NCBI GenBank assembly: GCA_031261425.1
Contig: JAISJR010000049.1
Span: 1-64,000 of the forward strand
Origin: Planctomycetota bacterium
Lineage (GTDB): Bacteria > Planctomycetota > SZUA-567
Length of the DNA: 64,000 nucleotides
Reading direction: 5' to 3'
The notes under the pieces were generated by a model. That model was given only the letters and a program-made list of their open reading frames with translations, had not been told where the DNA came from and ran no database searches. The stretch's first letter is position 1, and every line of letters begins with the position of its first letter. Shown here piece after piece: positions 57,673 through 64,000 of this stretch. A program made the position numbers and the translations under genes.

Positions 57673-58110
57673 ATGCCAGCGACAATGACGAGAAGTTGTG
57701 CGCACGCGGAAATTCCACCGGTTAATTTCACGCCGGCGACGGAGCGTCGTCCGGTTACTCGTGCCGCCAACGCGGAACTTACCGCCGCCGAAATCGAGGC
57801 GTTCGTGCAAGCGGCGGTTAAGAAATCGGCGGCGAAAAAACGAGTATATCGTGAACCGAATAAGCCGTATATTCAGGGGCGGACGCGGATTTTTACCGAG
57901 ATAGAAATAGACGCCTTGTGTGATGCGATGGAAGCGGCAATGGATGCCGGCGATAAAAACACTACTCAAAAAATTTGGAGTATTTTGCCGGTCGATGCGG
58001 ATTGGGCAAAAGATATGAAGGATTTTTCCGGCAAGGAATGGATATTGTCTTATGGCGGGGATTTGACGCCGACGGAAATTAAATACGGTAAAGGATGGTT
58101 AGACCAATGA
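57673..58110 (+). CDS. Hypothetical protein, module copy 2 (conserved ends, variable middle)
   Basis: A 145-residue paralog of the protein at 56569. The upstream leader (TTCTTTAACGCCAAAAAA), the first 51 codons and the last 39 codons are conserved between the copies. The middle (SAAKKRVYREPNKPYIQ, then FTEIEIDALCDAMEAAMDAG) is different in sequence, though both retain a short G-K/R-T-R-x-FT segment. This mosaic pattern suggests recombination or selection on the middle. Function unknown. The stop overlaps the next start (ATGA), as in copy 1. Confidence 0.65.
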   Translation: MPATMTRSCAHAEIPPVNFTPATERRPVTRAANAELTAAEIEAFVQAAVKKSAAKKRVYREPNKPYIQGRTRIFTEIEIDALCDAMEAAMDAGDKNTTQKIWSILPVDADWAKDMKDFSGKEWILSYGGDLTPTEIKYGKGWLDQ

Positions 58111-58274
58111 CAAACGATGAACTGATTTTCGAGATGTGGGATTGCGCGGATAAAAGCGTGCTTCGTAAAGACCAATTCGCATTATCCTTTACCCCGACCG
58201 GCGCGACGATGGCACGTGTCGCTTGTTGTCCACGTTTCGCGCCGACGGCGCGACGGAGATGGTTAAAATGTTAA
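58107..58274 (+). pseudogene. Truncated partner gene, module copy 2
   Basis: A 55-codon frame beginning MTNDELIFEMWDCADKSVL at the position where copy 1 has its 200-residue partner. After about 34 codons it reads into GC-rich sequence before hisF ([20 protein letters not shown]) and stops within the hisF start. I interpret it as the 5' remnant of a partner gene cut off upstream of hisF. It does not resemble the copy-1 partner in sequence. Confidence 0.4.
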
Positions 58275-59047
58275 GCAAACGGCTGATTATTTGTTTGGAC
58301 GTGCGCAACCGGCAGGTGACCAAAGGCGTCAAATTCGCCGGCAATATCGACCTCGGCGACCCGGTCGAATTGGCGGCGAAATACTACGCCGGCGGCGTGG
58401 ACGAATTGGTGTTTTACGACATCACCGCCAGCGCCGAAAAACGCCCCCTTGACCTCGAAATGGTCGCGGCGGTGGCGCGGCAGGTCTTCATTCCCTTTTC
58501 CGTCGGCGGCGGCATTTCCTCGGTCGCCGATATGCGCGCCGCGTTGCTCGCCGGCGCCGAAAAAATTTCGGTCAATTCGCTCGCCGTGCAAAATCCCGAC
58601 CTCATTCGCGACGGCGCGGCGGCGTTCGGCAATCAATGCATCGTGCTCGGAATGGACGTGAAAAAAGTCGCGGTCGGCGGCGCGATGCCGTCGGGCTACG
58701 AGGTCGTCATTCACGGCGGGCGCACGCCGACCGGTCGCGACGCGCTGGCGTGGGCGCGGCAAGCCGAGCGACTCGGCGCCGGCGAAATTTGTCTTAATTC
58801 CATCGACGCCGACGGCACGCGCGACGGCTACGAAATCAACCTGACGCGCCTGATTAGCGAAAACGTCGGCATTCCGGTGATTGCCTCCGGCGGCGGCGGC
58901 ACCTGCGACCATCTCGCCGCCGTCCTCACCGCCGGTCGCGCCGACGCGGCGCTCATCGCCAGTATGGTGCATTACGGCGACTACACCTGCGCGGGCATCA
59001 AAGCCGACCTCGCGCAACGGGGAATTAAAGTTAGAGTTGAGAGTTAA
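58268..59047 (+). CDS. hisF: Imidazole glycerol phosphate synthase, cyclase subunit
   Basis: A 259-residue TIM-barrel cyclase of histidine synthesis that forms IGP and AICAR with HisH. The catalytic aspartates are in [10 protein letters not shown] and [28 protein letters not shown] and [14 protein letters not shown] bind the substrate phosphates. The ATG at 58268 is preferred because GGAG lies nine bases upstream. The protein ends IKVRVES, read from a GAGTTGA heptad array, in the same way as the coaC end. No hisH is adjacent. Confidence 0.95.
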   Translation: MLSKRLIICLDVRNRQVTKGVKFAGNIDLGDPVELAAKYYAGGVDELVFYDITASAEKRPLDLEMVAAVARQVFIPFSVGGGISSVADMRAALLAGAEKISVNSLAVQNPDLIRDGAAAFGNQCIVLGMDVKKVAVGGAMPSGYEVVIHGGRTPTGRDALAWARQAERLGAGEICLNSIDADGTRDGYEINLTRLISENVGIPVIASGGGGTCDHLAAVLTAGRADAALIASMVHYGDYTCAGIKADLAQRGIKVRVES

Positions 59048-59135
59048 AAGTTTAGAGTTGAGCAAGGGGTGCGCTTCGCGCATTTTCAAGATAACCCCAC
59101 TACTAAACTTTCCACTCTTAACTCTCAACTCTAAA
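59034..59135. repeat. Heptad-arm inverted repeat element, GAGTTGA/GAGTTTA type
   Basis: Left arm inside hisF, core GGGGTGCGCTTCGCGC...AAGATAACCCCACTAC, right arm AACTTTC/ACTCTTA/ACTCTCA units ending directly at the mnmE ATG. It therefore fixes one gene's stop and another's 5' leader. Confidence 0.85.
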
Positions 59136-60518
59136 ATGCTCTACTCATTGTCCGACACCATCGTCGCCATTTCCACGCCGCCGCACCACTCGCCGCTCGG
59201 CATCGTCCGCTTGTCCGGCGCGCTCGCCCGCGTCATCGCCGGTAAAATTTTTATCTCCGACGCCGAAATTACCGACCGGCGCGGCGCGTGGCGCGGCGCG
59301 GTGCGTTACGTCGCCGCCGACCAAAATTGCGCGTTGCCCGCGGTGTTGTATCAAATGCCCGCGCCGCATAGTTACACCGGCGACGACATTGCGGAGTTGG
59401 TGGCGCCGGGGGCGCTCTCCGTCGGACAGAAAATTGTCGAGTTATGTTGTGAACACGGCGCGCGGTTGGCGGCGGGCGGCGAGTTCACCTATCGCGCGGT
59501 GATGAACGGGCGGCTCTCGCTGACGGAAGCGCGCGCCGTCGCGGAATTGATTGGCGCGAGCGACGGCGCGGGACGGCGCGAGGCGCTCGATATTTTGCGC
59601 TCCGGCGTCGCCGCGCCAATCGGTCGCTGGCGCGACGCATTGCGCGAAGTCGCGGCGACGGTCGAGGCGGAATTGGATTTTTCCGAAGACGAAACGCCGC
59701 CGGAATTTTTCCCCGCGCTCCGCTCGCGTCTGCTCGCGACGCAAAAAACGCTGGCGGCGGCGTGGCAAAACGCGCGACGCTGGCGGCGGCGCGACGCTTA
59801 CTTTTCCGTCGGCTTAACCGGCGCGACCAACGCCGGTAAGAGTTCGCTGTTTAACCGATTGTTGAACGCGCCCGCCGCGATTGTCGCGCCGGAAAAATCC
59901 ACGACGCGCGACCAACTGACGCGCGTTTTGACCGCCGGTAATTTTCAATTTTCGCTGACCGACTGCCCCGGCGCGGATTTTTCGGATAATCGCTGGGCGC
60001 GAACGTTGCGCAAACGCAACGCCGCGCGGCAGAATTTTTCGTTGCGCTTATTCGTTATCGACGCGACCGAACCGCCGCCGCTCGCCGCGGAATTAAGCGA
60101 CGCAGTCGTGAACGCCGCCGGCGCGAACGGCGCGACCATCATCGCGCTGAATAAAATCGATTTGCTGACGGTGGCGGCGCGGCGGGAGCGCATTGCGAAT
60201 TACCAAAGACAAATTACGAACGGCGAAGTGGCGGCAATTAGCGCGGTTACAGGCGAAGGCGTCGATGCGTTGTGGGAAAAAATTTGCGCGGTCGCGGCGC
60301 AAGACCGCTCGCCCACCGGCGACCGGCACGAGCGGGAAATTGCCGCGTTGCAAAACGCCGACGCCGCGCTGACGCGGGCGCTAAACGTTTTGCCCGCGTT
60401 GGAACTCGCGGCGTTTGAACTCCGCGCCGCCGAAGAAGAATTTTTAGCGCTGACCGGCGAGCGCTATGACGAAAACTTGTTTGCCGCCGTTTTTTCGCAA
60501 ATGTGCGTGGGGAAATGA
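59136..60518 (+). CDS. mnmE: tRNA uridine-5-carboxymethylaminomethyl modification GTPase
   Basis: A 460-residue GTPase that, with MnmG, modifies the wobble uridine of several tRNAs. The N-terminal THF-binding domain starts DTIVAISTPPHHSPLGIVRLSG. A helical domain follows, and the inserted G domain has P-loop GATNAGKSSLFNRLL, G3 DCPGAD and G4 NKID. The end is MCVGK in place of the usual FCIGK; the key cysteine is kept. The ATG follows the heptad array with only three A between, and no ribosome site is visible, so translation may be weak or the leader atypical. Confidence 0.94.
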   Translation: MLYSLSDTIVAISTPPHHSPLGIVRLSGALARVIAGKIFISDAEITDRRGAWRGAVRYVAADQNCALPAVLYQMPAPHSYTGDDIAELVAPGALSVGQKIVELCCEHGARLAAGGEFTYRAVMNGRLSLTEARAVAELIGASDGAGRREALDILRSGVAAPIGRWRDALREVAATVEAELDFSEDETPPEFFPALRSRLLATQKTLAAAWQNARRWRRRDAYFSVGLTGATNAGKSSLFNRLLNAPAAIVAPEKSTTRDQLTRVLTAGNFQFSLTDCPGADFSDNRWARTLRKRNAARQNFSLRLFVIDATEPPPLAAELSDAVVNAAGANGATIIALNKIDLLTVAARRERIANYQRQITNGEVAAISAVTGEGVDALWEKICAVAAQDRSPTGDRHEREIAALQNADAALTRALNVLPALELAAFELRAAEEEFLALTGERYDENLFAAVFSQMCVGK

Positions 60519-60542
60519 TTAGGTCCGATTAACCGTTAAAAA

Positions 60543-60836
60543 TCACGATACGGCATTACTCGCCGCCTTCATTTTTTCGCGCTTCGCTTTGCGTTTCGCC
60601 GCCAATTCTTCGCGATGCGTCGTCTGATATTTCTTATTCGCCGCCGCGACCTTATCCGGGTTTGCCTCGCGCCATTTCTTTGCCGCCGCCGCGATTTCCT
60701 GGCGATGCGTCGCCTGATATTTCTTTACTTGCGCCAAAAGTTTTTCGCGATTTGCCGCGTAATGCTCCTGATGATACGCCCGATGATACGCCTTCGCTTT
60801 CGCCGCCGCTTCTTCAAGATTTTTTACTTTGCTCAT
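60543..60836 (-). CDS. Small basic helical repeat protein
   Basis: A 97-residue, lysine- and alanine-rich protein built of imperfect repeats of about 18-20 residues: REKLLAQVKKYQATHRQE, AAAKKWREANPDKVAAA and KKYQTTHREELAAKRKA. It is probably one or two long amphipathic helices, able to bind nucleic acid (inference). Similar repeats occur at the edges of phage and HNH-containing proteins, but no nuclease motif is present. It lies downstream of the atpA terminator on the same strand and probably has its own promoter. Confidence 0.6.
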   Translation of the reverse strand: MSKVKNLEEAAAKAKAYHRAYHQEHYAANREKLLAQVKKYQATHRQEIAAAAKKWREANPDKVAAANKKYQTTHREELAAKRKAKREKMKAASNAVS

Positions 60837-60853
60837 GATGCTCCCCTCCGCAT

Positions 60854-60889
60854 AAAAAAAGCGGCAGGTTTTTCGCCTACCGCATTTTT
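60854..60889 (-). terminator. Terminator after atpA
   Basis: GCGGTAGG and CCTGCCGC form the stem on the minus strand, followed by TTTTTTT. The plus strand also has a T-run (ATTTTTA), so it may work in both directions. It closes the ATP synthase transcript after atpA. Confidence 0.75.
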
Positions 60890-60914
60890 AGAATTTAATA
60901 CTTTCACCGAGAAA

Positions 60915-62597
60915 TCAATCCAAGAACTTTTTGCGAAACGCGGCGAATGCTTCGCGAATGCCGTCTTTGGTGCTGTCGCTGATATCGCCGCTGTTACGGA
61001 TGGCTTCTAAATAATCGCCTTTTTCGGCGCGCAGGTATTCCAAAAATTCTCTTTCAAAACGCAACACGCTCTCAACTTTCAAACCGTCCAACAAACCGTC
61101 CACGCCGAGGAAAATACTTATCACCTGCTCCTCGACCGGCAACGGCTGATATTGTTGCTGTTTCAGAATTTCAACCAGCCGCGCGCCGCGATTTAATTGA
61201 TTTTTCGTTACTTGGTCGAGGTCGGAGCCGAATTGCGCGAACGCTTCCAACTCGCGATATTGCGCCAAATCAAGTTTCAAACTGCCCGACACTTTTTTCA
61301 TCGCTTTAATCTGCGCCGCGCCGCCGACGCGCGACACCGAAATGCCGACGTTCATCGCCGGACGCACGCCGGAGAAAAACAAATTGCTCTCCAAGAAAAT
61401 CTGACCGTCCGTAATCGAAATCACGTTCGTCGGAATATACGCCGACACGTCGCCGGCTTGCGTTTCAATAATCGGCAACGCCGTCAACGACCCGCCCGTG
61501 CCCGCGACTTTCGCCAACTTCTTAAACGACATCGCCGCGAGGTCTTTTTCGGCGTCCATTTTGCCCGGAGCGCCTTTATACACTTTGCCGTTGGCGGCGT
61601 CTTTCCGGCTTACTTCGCCGTCCGTTTTTTCATCGACGATAACGTATTCTTCCGCGAGTTTCACGGCGCGTTCCAACAACCGCGAGTGTAAATAGAACAC
61701 GTCGCCCGGATACGCTTCGCGCCCCGGCGGGCGGCGCAACAACAACGACATTTCGCGATACGCCCAGGCGTGTTTCGACAAATCGTCATAGACAACCAAT
61801 ACGTGTTTGCCGAGATTCATAAAGTATTCGCCAATCGTTACGCCGGTGTAAGGCGCGAGATATTGTTGCGGCGCCTGGTCGGACGCCGTCGCGCTCACCA
61901 CCACCGTGTAAGCCAACGCGCCCTCTTTTTGCAAAACGTTAATCAACCGCGCCACCGTCGAGCGTTTTTGTCCAATCGCGACATAGACGCAAATCACGTC
62001 AAGATGCTCGTATTTGCCGTCCCAATTTTTATTTTGGTTGAGAATAGTGTCGAGCGCAATCGCCGTTTTGCCGGTCTGCCGGTCGCCGATAATCAGTTCG
62101 CGCTGACCGCGCCCAATCGGCGTCATCGCGTCGATACACTTCAAACCGGTCTGCAACGGCTCGGCGACCGACTGCCGGTCCACGATGCCCGGCGCGATGC
62201 GCTCCACCGGCATTTTTTCTTTCGTTTCAATCGCGCTCTTGCCGTCCAACGGATTGCACAGCGCGTCCACGACGCGCCCCAACAACGCCTCGCCGACCGG
62301 AATGTTCGAGATGTTGCCGGTGCGCTTAACCGTATCGCCTTCTTTGATGCCCACATCGGAACCGAGCAACACGACGCCGATATTGTCCTCTTCGAGGTTT
62401 TGCGCCAGCCCCATTACGCCGCCGGGAAATTCCAATAACTCGCCGGAACGCACTTTCGCCAAACCGTGCACCCGCGCGATGCCGTCGCCGACCTGCAACA
62501 CCTCGCCGACTTCCGCCATATCCGCGTTGCGATTGTATTCGAGAATTTCCTGCTTAATCAGCGCACTGACTTCTTCGGGATTGAGTTTCATTTGCAT
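60915..62597 (-). CDS. atpA: F-type ATP synthase subunit alpha
   Basis: A 560-residue alpha subunit of F1. The P-loop is [15 protein letters not shown], and [28 protein letters not shown] is the C-terminal signature. The ATG at 62595-62597 follows AAAGGAATATAAG. It is about 50 residues longer than usual: after [12 protein letters not shown], some 45 charged residues (including [18 protein letters not shown] and [18 protein letters not shown]) are inserted before [15 protein letters not shown]. It is the last gene of its transcript; gamma, beta and epsilon genes do not follow. Confidence 0.96.
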   Translation of the reverse strand: MQMKLNPEEVSALIKQEILEYNRNADMAEVGEVLQVGDGIARVHGLAKVRSGELLEFPGGVMGLAQNLEEDNIGVVLLGSDVGIKEGDTVKRTGNISNIPVGEALLGRVVDALCNPLDGKSAIETKEKMPVERIAPGIVDRQSVAEPLQTGLKCIDAMTPIGRGQRELIIGDRQTGKTAIALDTILNQNKNWDGKYEHLDVICVYVAIGQKRSTVARLINVLQKEGALAYTVVVSATASDQAPQQYLAPYTGVTIGEYFMNLGKHVLVVYDDLSKHAWAYREMSLLLRRPPGREAYPGDVFYLHSRLLERAVKLAEEYVIVDEKTDGEVSRKDAANGKVYKGAPGKMDAEKDLAAMSFKKLAKVAGTGGSLTALPIIETQAGDVSAYIPTNVISITDGQIFLESNLFFSGVRPAMNVGISVSRVGGAAQIKAMKKVSGSLKLDLAQYRELEAFAQFGSDLDQVTKNQLNRGARLVEILKQQQYQPLPVEEQVISIFLGVDGLLDGLKVESVLRFEREFLEYLRAEKGDYLEAIRNSGDISDSTKDGIREAFAAFRKKFLD

Positions 62598-62674
62598 CTT
62601 ATATTCCTTTACGCGCACGGGATAAATCTAACGACAGGCACCCACTAAATCATTATTGCAAAATACGAACAACG

Positions 62675-63232
62675 CTATTTTCTCAACGTCTCTCGCAACC
62701 GCGCCAGCCGACCTTTGACGGTTTCGTCCAGCATCATATCGCCGATTTTCACGCGCACGCCGGCAATCAGCCCGCGATTGACGCCGACCATCAGCCGCAC
62801 TTTTTTACCGAGTTTTTTCTCTAACGATTTTATCAATTGTTCGCGGTCGGCATCGTCCAAACGTTTCGCCGACTGCACCTGGGCTTCGTAAATGTTTTCA
62901 AATTCCATCGAAATTTCGGCGTAATTACGCATAATCGCGCTAATTAAGCCGACGCGCCGGTGGCGAAGCAGGACGTTCAAAAACTCCGACACGATTTTAC
63001 CGATTTGCAATTTTTCGCACAAAACATCCGTCATTTCGATTTTATCTTTGAGCGACACCGTCGGCGTTTCTAAAAAGTCCAACAATTCCGGCACCGAAAT
63101 ATCGCCGGCGTCGGGGTCCAAAATATCCGCCAGCCGCAACATATCGACGTGCGTCCGCTCCAATTCTTTCTTTTCCGTCGCCGCCGCCACCAACCCTTTG
63201 GCATAGCGAATCGCTATCACGTCTTGAATCAC
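62675..63232 (-). CDS. atpH: F-type ATP synthase subunit delta
   Basis: A 185-residue stator subunit linking F1 to the b subunits. IAIRYAKGLVAAA opens the N-terminal helical domain. VSEFLNVLLRHRRVGLISAIMRNY and VRLMVGVNRGLIAGVRVKIGDMMLDETVKGRLARL are the conserved OSCP/delta features. A GTG at 63232 is chosen because AGAGGGA precedes it; codons further upstream lie in the heptad region. It is located between atpF and atpA as usual. Confidence 0.92.
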   Translation of the reverse strand: MIQDVIAIRYAKGLVAAATEKKELERTHVDMLRLADILDPDAGDISVPELLDFLETPTVSLKDKIEMTDVLCEKLQIGKIVSEFLNVLLRHRRVGLISAIMRNYAEISMEFENIYEAQVQSAKRLDDADREQLIKSLEKKLGKKVRLMVGVNRGLIAGVRVKIGDMMLDETVKGRLARLRETLRK

Positions 63233-63257
63233 GGTAATTCCCTCTTTTTTTAAGAGC

Positions 63258-63360
63258 AATTACAGATTAAAAATTAAAAATAGTGGATTGGACTTAAAAA
63301 TGGCGCGAAGCGAATTTGAAAATCAAACTCCACAATTTTTAATTCGTAATTTTTAATTTC
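63258..63360. repeat. Heptad-arm inverted repeat element, AATTAAA type
   Basis: Left arm AATTACA/GATTAAA/AATTAAA, core AGTGGATTGGACTTAAAAATGGCGCGAAGCG...AATCAAACTCC, right arm TTTTTAA/TTCGTAA. It separates atpF from atpH inside the operon and ends at the atpF stop. Confidence 0.85.
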
Positions 63361-63363
63361 GTA

Positions 63364-63939
63364 TCACTGGGTCATCGTTTTGAGGATGTCGCCAAAAACC
63401 TTTTTCCGGTCGGCGTCCGTTAATTTGCCGCGCATAGTTTTTTCCGCTTCGGCAAAGGCGTCGTTCAACAATTTATTGTGTAGTTCCCTCTTCGCTCGCT
63501 CAACTTCCGCCGCCGCGTCGCGCTCAATATCGGCAATCGCCTGCTGGGCGTCCGCGTGCGCGCTTGCAAGTATCGCTTGCTTTTCCGAAGCGATTTGCGT
63601 CGTCATCGACGACATCACTTGCGTCCGTTCGTCTTCTAATTGCGCCTCCATTTCCGCTTCGTAGTCCTCAAACTCCTGCGCCGAGTTATTGGCGGCGCGC
63701 GCTTCTCTCAATTTTTTCGCCGTGTCCGCCGCCGCCGCGTCTAACCCTTTCGCGACCATCTCCTTAAACCCTAACCACAACAGCGTGAAAACAATAATCG
63801 CGTTGTAAAGCGTGAACCAATACGACCAGTCAATTTCCACGGTCGGCGAATTGCGCAAACACAAAAAAACAATAGTCAACGCCACGTAAATGACGCCAAA
63901 GACGATACCGGCTATTTTGACTTTTGCCAATGGCGACAT
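63364..63939 (-). CDS. atpF: F-type ATP synthase subunit b
   Basis: A 191-residue stator subunit. The start is the ATG at 63937-63939 after AAGGTGGG. The second hydrophobic segment (WFTLYNAIIVFTLLWLGFKEM) is the usual anchor of b, followed by a long Ala/Glu/Lys helix typical of the dimeric stalk (KKLREARAANNSAQEFEDYE...EVERAKRELHNKLL). An additional hydrophobic segment before it (VKIAGIVFGVIYVALTIVFLCL) gives two anchors, which is unusual. No atpE or atpB is visible before the window edge. Confidence 0.85.
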   Translation of the reverse strand: MSPLAKVKIAGIVFGVIYVALTIVFLCLRNSPTVEIDWSYWFTLYNAIIVFTLLWLGFKEMVAKGLDAAAADTAKKLREARAANNSAQEFEDYEAEMEAQLEDERTQVMSSMTTQIASEKQAILASAHADAQQAIADIERDAAAEVERAKRELHNKLLNDAFAEAEKTMRGKLTDADRKKVFGDILKTMTQ

Positions 63940-63971
63940 CTTGACCCACCTTTTCAAAGAGCAAAAGAGCA

Positions 63972-64000
63972 ACTAAAAATTACAAATTAAAAATTAAAAA
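63972..64000. repeat. Heptad array, AATTAAA type, cut by window end
   Basis: AACTAAA, AATTACA and AATTAAA units upstream of atpF form one arm of another element whose core lies beyond the window. Confidence 0.7.

Overview
This is a dense bacterial chromosome segment of about 64 kb. It carries no rRNA, one tRNA, no recognisable transposase or integrase, and no CRISPR array. A PcnB/Cca-type nucleotidyltransferase, MnmE, an F-type ATP synthase segment and an HldE-type heptose kinase point to a diderm Gram-negative bacterium with lipopolysaccharide. AdhE and the lack of respiratory genes in the window are compatible with a fermentative life, but that is inference. A signal peptidase I with a very large inserted domain, a DUF4912-GH57 fusion and many tandem-repeat-laden intergenic spaces recall the PVC group (Lentisphaerota/Kiritimatiellota-like). 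The placement is weakly supported.

Layout. 0-4.3 kb: end of a GGDEF protein, a cysteine desulfurase, a HicBA toxin-antitoxin pair, purN and a PAS-GGDEF diguanylate cyclase. 4.4-14.2 kb: a DUF4912-GH57 glucan enzyme, a repeat island, dapA, a DUF445 protein, an hldE-fic-lepB minus-strand operon, plsC and a stand-alone coaC. 14.3-19.8 kb: adhE, a DUF4160/DUF2442/ORF6N cassette with a frameshift, an APH-like kinase, brnTA with a frameshifted toxin, and folK. 19.9-25.4 kb: nucleotidyltransferase, hypotheticals, a GT25 remnant fused to a 13-G tract, a BI-1 protein, a mini FlgC-like protein, two micro membrane proteins, trxA, a DHH phosphoesterase and an Hpt protein. 25.4-35 kb: ABC ATPase, pgi, retropepsin-like protein, hisG, flavodoxin-fold oxidoreductase, pilB/gspE, rpiB-xseB and argB. 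35-46.4 kb: UbiA-like protein, clpP, FKBP isomerase, DUF2059, a polytopic SPFH protein, an SH3 protein, tRNA-Leu, PAP2, fabZ and a TolB-like lipoprotein. 46.6-53 kb: two tandem hybrid histidine kinases and a GT-C glycosyltransferase. 53.3-60.5 kb: pcnB, a YihY protein behind an 11-C tract, a duplicated small-gene module, hisF and mnmE. 60.5-64 kb: a repeat protein and atpA-atpH-atpF, with atpA last.

The most striking feature is not a gene. About twenty intergenic elements share one plan: a GC-rich CGCTTCGCG-type core inside a short inverted repeat, flanked by arms made of tandem 7-bp units. The unit differs from element to element (AATTAAA, AATTAAC, AATTACG, GAGTTTA/GAGTTGA), but the left and right arms of one element are usually mutually complementary. 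In at least eleven genes the stop codon lies inside such an array, so the repeat sets the protein C-terminus. Other palindromic elements (a GCTCTATTC-ended family in three copies, a 9-bp CACGAATT family in two) are nested in them.

Functionally the window mixes housekeeping genes (purine, histidine, lysine, arginine, folate and CoA synthesis; translation; envelope) with many toxin-antitoxin-like and decaying small genes. Homopolymer tracts at 20.94 and 54.99 kb sit where they could switch expression of surface-related genes.
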